From the NCBI GenBank assembly GCA_036961355.1, contig JBALVL010000009.1, positions 60,433 to 124,432 on the forward strand: DNA of 64,000 nt, given 5' to 3'. Shown in pieces: positions 61,076 through 64,000 of this stretch; position 1 is the stretch's first letter; each line of letters opens with the position of its first letter. The stretch comes from Motiliproteus sp036961355 (GTDB lineage: Bacteria; Pseudomonadota; Gammaproteobacteria; Pseudomonadales; Balneatricaceae). Below the pieces are notes generated by a model. That model ran no database searches, was not told the DNA's origin, and saw only the letters and a program-made list of their open reading frames with translations. The translations under genes were made by a program, and so were the position numbers.

Positions 61076-62047
61076 TTAAATGCAAGTGGGAGTAACCGTC
61101 GCTACAGGCTTACCCCTAACAGTAACGGTCAGCGTTTCTTTGTTTAGTAAGCCAGGCTTTAGCAGCTTGTTTAGCTCCCTACGTAACTTGCTTTTATGAA
61201 TTACAGAATTACGTTCGTGATTTCGATAAGCACTCAACGCTTTCGGATCCAACAACCCAAAAAACCGGCCAGGCATACCAGTTCTTACAAGAAGCTCTCT
61301 TCTATCTTTGCTAATATAGCCAATTAAATCAACAATATCCTCCGCAGACTGCTTCAAGAATGCTAGAGCGTCTGCCGAGCGTGTAACCGACTTATCTTTC
61401 CAAATAGGTTCATGGTGAGACAGCCTGTTTCGTAGCTCCCTTATACCGTCTAGCTTACTGTAAACGTAGACAGAGTCTCTCTGCCTAGGCTTTGCATAGG
61501 GAAACACCGCTTGCTCTAAGTGAGGCCACAGCCGATTCGTACTCGTTACGTCCCGGAATTTTGCCTCGAAGACCCCCGTCCAAAAGCCGAACATTGTCTC
61601 GGAAATAACCCCATCAGCAGAGATTTTCTTACCGGCATTGGTCAATCGTCTCTCTGCTGTAGCTAATTGATTTTCTAGATGAGAAGCCCAGCGCCGCCGC
61701 CTATTCCTCTTTCCTACGCTAACGGCTTTGCGATAGAAGCGGATATCGAGGGTGGGGTCATTGCTCAGCTCATCCCGATACTTATCATCCGACACGGCGC
61801 TGATCAAAGGGGCATACCAATCGGAGGTGCCAAAGTGAGACGTTGCTCTCTCATGTACGGCGTTACGAATACTGACCTCCAAACACTGCAGCATTGGATA
61901 AAGCGCTGAACTTAAAGCTTTATTCCAGTTATACAAACCTATAAGTTCTCTGAGCTGGATAGGATCGCCATCCAAGAGCGTTACATAACTTTTTAATCTA
62001 GGTTGAGAGATGTACTCAGCTATCTCAATGGCGTTCAATCCCTGCAT
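61076..62047 (-). CDS. Abi-like (AbiD/F, Abi_2) HEPN protein
   Basis: A 323-residue soluble helical protein. The N-terminus (ALYPMLQCLEVSIRNAVHE) and the C-terminal GIRELRNRLSHHEPIW follow the Abi_2/HEPN arrangement; RNRLSH gives the RxxxxH HEPN catalytic motif, with His at about 217. Such proteins are suspected RNases in abortive phage infection. A helical region (about 110-190, KNRRRRWASHLENQLATAERR-like) separates the two conserved parts. It lies alone, flanked by dispersed repeats, in the accessory stretch beyond comM. Confidence 0.82.
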   Translation of the reverse strand: MQGLNAIEIAEYISQPRLKSYVTLLDGDPIQLRELIGLYNWNKALSSALYPMLQCLEVSIRNAVHERATSHFGTSDWYAPLISAVSDDKYRDELSNDPTLDIRFYRKAVSVGKRNRRRRWASHLENQLATAERRLTNAGKKISADGVISETMFGFWTGVFEAKFRDVTSTNRLWPHLEQAVFPYAKPRQRDSVYVYSKLDGIRELRNRLSHHEPIWKDKSVTRSADALAFLKQSAEDIVDLIGYISKDRRELLVRTGMPGRFFGLLDPKALSAYRNHERNSVIHKSKLRRELNKLLKPGLLNKETLTVTVRGKPVATVTPTCI

Positions 62048-62076
62048 GCTTCATCCTTAGTCATACTGAATTCGGT

Positions 62077-62106
62077 TTGCAGTATCTCAATAATTTGTTT
62101 TATACT
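62077..62106 (+). promoter_or_regulatory. Sigma-70-like promoter of a candidate small RNA
   Basis: TTGCAG (62077-62082), an 18-bp spacer and TATACT (62101-62106). It points away from the Abi-like gene and toward a strong terminator 115 bp on. Confidence 0.6.
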
Positions 62107-62112
62107 CCATCC

Positions 62113-62256
62113 CAACGAACATGCAGGATCGTTCCCTCCGCCTAGTGCGTGATAATCCCTGTATCTAGCAGGAGTTGGTGCCCGAACGTATAGCTAGTAA
62201 GGCGTTAACTCCACAAAAGAGGTCGACAGTGAAAACTGTCGGCCTTTTTTGTTTTT
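62113..62256 (+). ncRNA. Candidate ~145-nt small RNA
   Basis: Transcription from the promoter at 62077-62106 would begin near 62113 and end at the intrinsic terminator 62221-62256. The only reading frame inside, ATG 62121 (15 codons), lacks a ribosome site. The sequence between is moderately structured. It lies between the divergent Abi-like gene and an M41-like gene in the accessory region. No known RNA family is recognised. Confidence 0.45.
62221..62256 (+). terminator. Strong intrinsic terminator
   Basis: GGTCGACAGT and ACTGTCGGCC pair (10 bp with one T-G wobble) around GAAA, followed by TTTTTTGTTTTT. There is no annotated gene directly upstream on this strand, which is why a small RNA is proposed. 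Confidence 0.9.
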
Positions 62257-62763
62257 AGCATCTATGGCTCACCTGTCTATCCCTTAGCCATCAAGCTGGC
62301 TCGGAGTTTCGAATTGATTTGCAGTTTTCTGTCCGGTTATACGGGTTAATGACCCCGCTATTAGTAGATTCAACACCCCAACTAAACATTCCTGAGACTT
62401 GCTACAGAAGCCGCCAAAGCCCACAGCAGATGCTTAATGGAGCTAGGATTAGTGCTGGCCACAAAAGACAGCTACCTACAGCGGAGGCAGCGAAACGCCT
62501 AGTGCTGAAACCGCCGAACTGCCCCCTAGCCCAATACAAACTCGCCTACCCGACTAAGCATTACTAGAGATGCCGACAAAAGTGGACGTAGTCGTTGGGT
62601 GCTAGGGGCTTGCCAGGTGGTAGCTACTGCGACGTAGGCAAACCTGTTATCGTGGTTTAAGACTGGACGGTCTACCGCTAAAACGAGGGCAGCGGCTCCT
62701 TGTATAACTAAGGCCGAGGGCTAGACGCCTCAGTGTTAGCCATATTTATCTTCAAGGACTGAA
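62257..62763. other. Intergenic region after the small RNA
   Basis: Mostly occupied by repeat R3. The rest holds no convincing gene; one translated frame through R3 (KAHSRCLMELGLVLATKDSY) looks protein-like and also fits R1 and R2 in part, so the repeats may be fragments of a gene. Confidence 0.4.
62369..62562. repeat. Dispersed repeat copy R3 and terminal motif
   Basis: TTCAACACCCCAACTAAAC, GCCGCCAAAGCCCACAGCAG, TGCTTAATGGAGCTAGG, then CTGGCCACAAAAGACAGCT and CGAAACGCCTAGTG, colinear with R1. The block is bounded again by CTACCCGACTAAGCATT (62546-62562), so the CACCCCGACTAAGC-type motif occurs three times in the region (60806, 62374, 62546). Confidence 0.65.
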
Positions 62764-63306
62764 ATGGCGACATCATTCAGAACAAAACAGCGCAGGCGCA
62801 TGGCTCGACGCTCTAAAAGAAGAGCTAAGTTGGAGTATCGATTCGCCATCCATGAGGTTGGCCATTACGTCGCGAAATCCAGGCTGCTCCCAGATATTTC
62901 ATTGAATTTAACTCTGAAAGAGGTGGGCAAGCGTAAGCAATTTCTGGGAGAGGTTTATAACCCAGAAGATCCAGAAAAACGGGATACAATGGACGTCATG
63001 ATCCGAGTATCCATTGCCGGTTCGATAGCCGAAGCTCGGCATGTAGACAAACTTCACAGAGCGTACGATTACCTAAGGGACATCTCAGCCCTTAAAGAAG
63101 ACAAGGTAAAGTTTGAGCACTCGAAAAAGTACTCTGCCTGGCCAGGCCCCGACGTATCAGAGCTGGGAGATCGCGAGTGCTTTGAGCAGTTTCAGTCCGA
63201 AATCCTGCGCATGTTCGATGATTATGGATGGGCGGAAATGGAGAAACTAGCCAAACAGCTAGTTGCAGAGAGGTTGATAGTAATACCCGCCTCTGTACTG
63301 GAGTAA
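62764..63306 (+). CDS. M41-like HEVGH metallopeptidase-fold protein
   Basis: A 180-residue protein. A basic N-terminus (KQRRRMARRSKRRAKLEYR) is followed by AIHEVGHYVAKSRLL, the HExxH zinc motif in the context of FtsH-type M41 peptidases (AIHEAGHAVV), and later VSIAGSIAEARHVDK, which parallels the LAG-x-AAE region. No ATPase domain is present, so it is a stand-alone fold of the kind found in mobile elements. The third zinc ligand would be expected downstream of the AGSIAEA region and is not obvious. AAGGAC about eight bases upstream may serve as the ribosome site. Confidence 0.68.
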   Translation: MATSFRTKQRRRMARRSKRRAKLEYRFAIHEVGHYVAKSRLLPDISLNLTLKEVGKRKQFLGEVYNPEDPEKRDTMDVMIRVSIAGSIAEARHVDKLHRAYDYLRDISALKEDKVKFEHSKKYSAWPGPDVSELGDRECFEQFQSEILRMFDDYGWAEMEKLAKQLVAERLIVIPASVLE

Positions 63307-63323
63307 TGCTTGGTCGCAAACGA

Positions 63324-63348
63324 CACAGAGCGGACACTTGCGGATTAG
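63324..63348. repeat. Short repeat similar to R2 (R4)
   Basis: CACAGAGCGGACACTTGCGG then ATTAG resembles CACAGCGGACGCTTAATAGA then GTTAG in R2. Only ~25 bp, so the relation is tentative. Confidence 0.35.
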
Positions 63349-63439
63349 CGCTAACGAGCTGGCGATGCACGGCAGCGACAGCCCAAGACCAGCGAAGCAG
63401 GGCTTTTATTTGAGCTCCTTGTTGGCCTTCTCTTGATTG

Positions 63440-63979
63440 TCACGCACTATCAGTACGGTTTACCCAGTCAGTGATTATACGTTTGAAGCCCTGGTCATGA
63501 CTCATGAACAAATCGACTATCTTGTGAACCTCGTCAACATTTCTATCGATTAGATTCGCGATTGAGCCGTTTATAGCCTGAGAGGAGGTCACTACAGTCG
63601 CACCCTGAATTCGAACCTTCTCCAGCTCGGTAGCAGCATCCCGGAAAACTTCATTCGTGAGACCCAAGTCGCTCATGATGTCGTGATTAAGCGTACGGTG
63701 TTCGCCGAAGTGATTTGCAAGAAAGTACTGAAACGGATCGTTATCAAAGAACTTGGCAACTATTTGATCAAACGCTATTTCAGAAGCATCCCACTCCTGC
63801 ATACCGATGAAACGCTCCGTTGGCATATCAATATCATGGCGATCAACCTCTAGGCGAAAAGCTGAGACAAAGCCTGGGTACCCGAAGGCCATTCCAGCAA
63901 TAGCTCGTAAGATATCTTCACTGCAGAAAGCATTGAGAGTGATCGTTGCGGCGTTTTTCAAGGTAGTTGTCGCGTTCAC
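63440..63979 (-). CDS. Hypothetical protein
   Basis: A 179-residue soluble acidic protein with no signal or membrane helix. MNATTTLKNAATITLNAF begins a helix-rich fold; PFQYFLANHFGEH and TDWVNRT near the end are aromatic patches. No family or motif is recognised. The ATG at 63979 is close to the window edge, so the promoter is outside view. It is convergent with the M41-like gene. Confidence 0.6.
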   Translation of the reverse strand: MNATTTLKNAATITLNAFCSEDILRAIAGMAFGYPGFVSAFRLEVDRHDIDMPTERFIGMQEWDASEIAFDQIVAKFFDNDPFQYFLANHFGEHRTLNHDIMSDLGLTNEVFRDAATELEKVRIQGATVVTSSQAINGSIANLIDRNVDEVHKIVDLFMSHDQGFKRIITDWVNRTDSA

Positions 63980-64000
63980 CGATTCTATGCTGCCTGATCG

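Noticed and set aside
60798..63430. Integron cassette array with attC sites (GTTAGGT at 60996-61002)
   Set aside because: Genes lie on both strands, no matching RYYYAAC partner is placed to close an attC hairpin, and no integron integrase is visible.
1..64000. CRISPR array or rRNA operon
   Set aside because: No regularly spaced direct repeats of CRISPR type and no rRNA-like sequence were seen; the 22-bp array at 1835-1900 has no spacers.

Overview
The window is a gammaproteobacterial chromosome segment, most like a motile marine Oceanospirillales/Pseudomonadales bacterium. I infer this from gene order and families: a Na+-type PomAB stator pair, xseB-ispA-dxs, a long run glyA-nrdR-ribD-ribE-ribBX-ribH-nusB-thiL-pgpA with a separate ribA (close, from memory, to the Pseudomonas order), oxyR-recG, HexR, DUF501, YebB and a PA3496-like protein. 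No rRNA or tRNA gene was recognised.

Bases 1-49,900 are mostly core. A sulfur-stress module (ArsR/BigR-like regulator, rhodanese, DsbA-like protein, DUF2892 membrane protein) opens the window. It is followed by corA, pomA/pomB, isoprenoid genes (ispA, dxs), and a large minus-strand block for folate/one-carbon, riboflavin, thiamine and lipid genes. Next come ettA, msrB, thiol-disulfide and housekeeping genes (coaD, yfhL, an M48 lipoprotein), hexR, and a TonB receptor / periplasmic binding protein / hybrid histidine kinase trio. Then elbB, oxyR-recG, a copper pair (PCuAC, DUF2946) with matching upstream elements, rep, an EAL phosphodiesterase, a YccA-like protein and nhaA. A KefB-type antiporter downstream of nhaA is decayed by frameshifts and stops.

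Bases 50,377-60,415 are a ~10-kb integrative element splitting comM. A large serine integrase starts about 50 bp inside the left junction, and TAGCTGAAA is found at both ends. Cargo: a 56-aa CsrA homologue, an overlapping three-gene operon (GIY-YIG nuclease, small RHH-like protein, zinc-finger protein), a small membrane protein, a resolvase preceded by six copies of AATGGACT, a 2-TM helical protein, a 2-TM/GAF protein with an overlapping partner, and an endonuclease I remnant. The two unnamed membrane/sensor cassettes are the best candidates for an undescribed system, possibly antiphage, but this rests on architecture and context only.

Bases 60,803-64,000 are a second accessory stretch. It joins a comM fragment that has lost its N-terminus and part of Walker A, and it holds an Abi/HEPN-like gene, a candidate promoter-plus-terminator small RNA, an M41-like HEVGH protein, an unknown gene, and dispersed related repeats, one of which ends exactly at the comM break.
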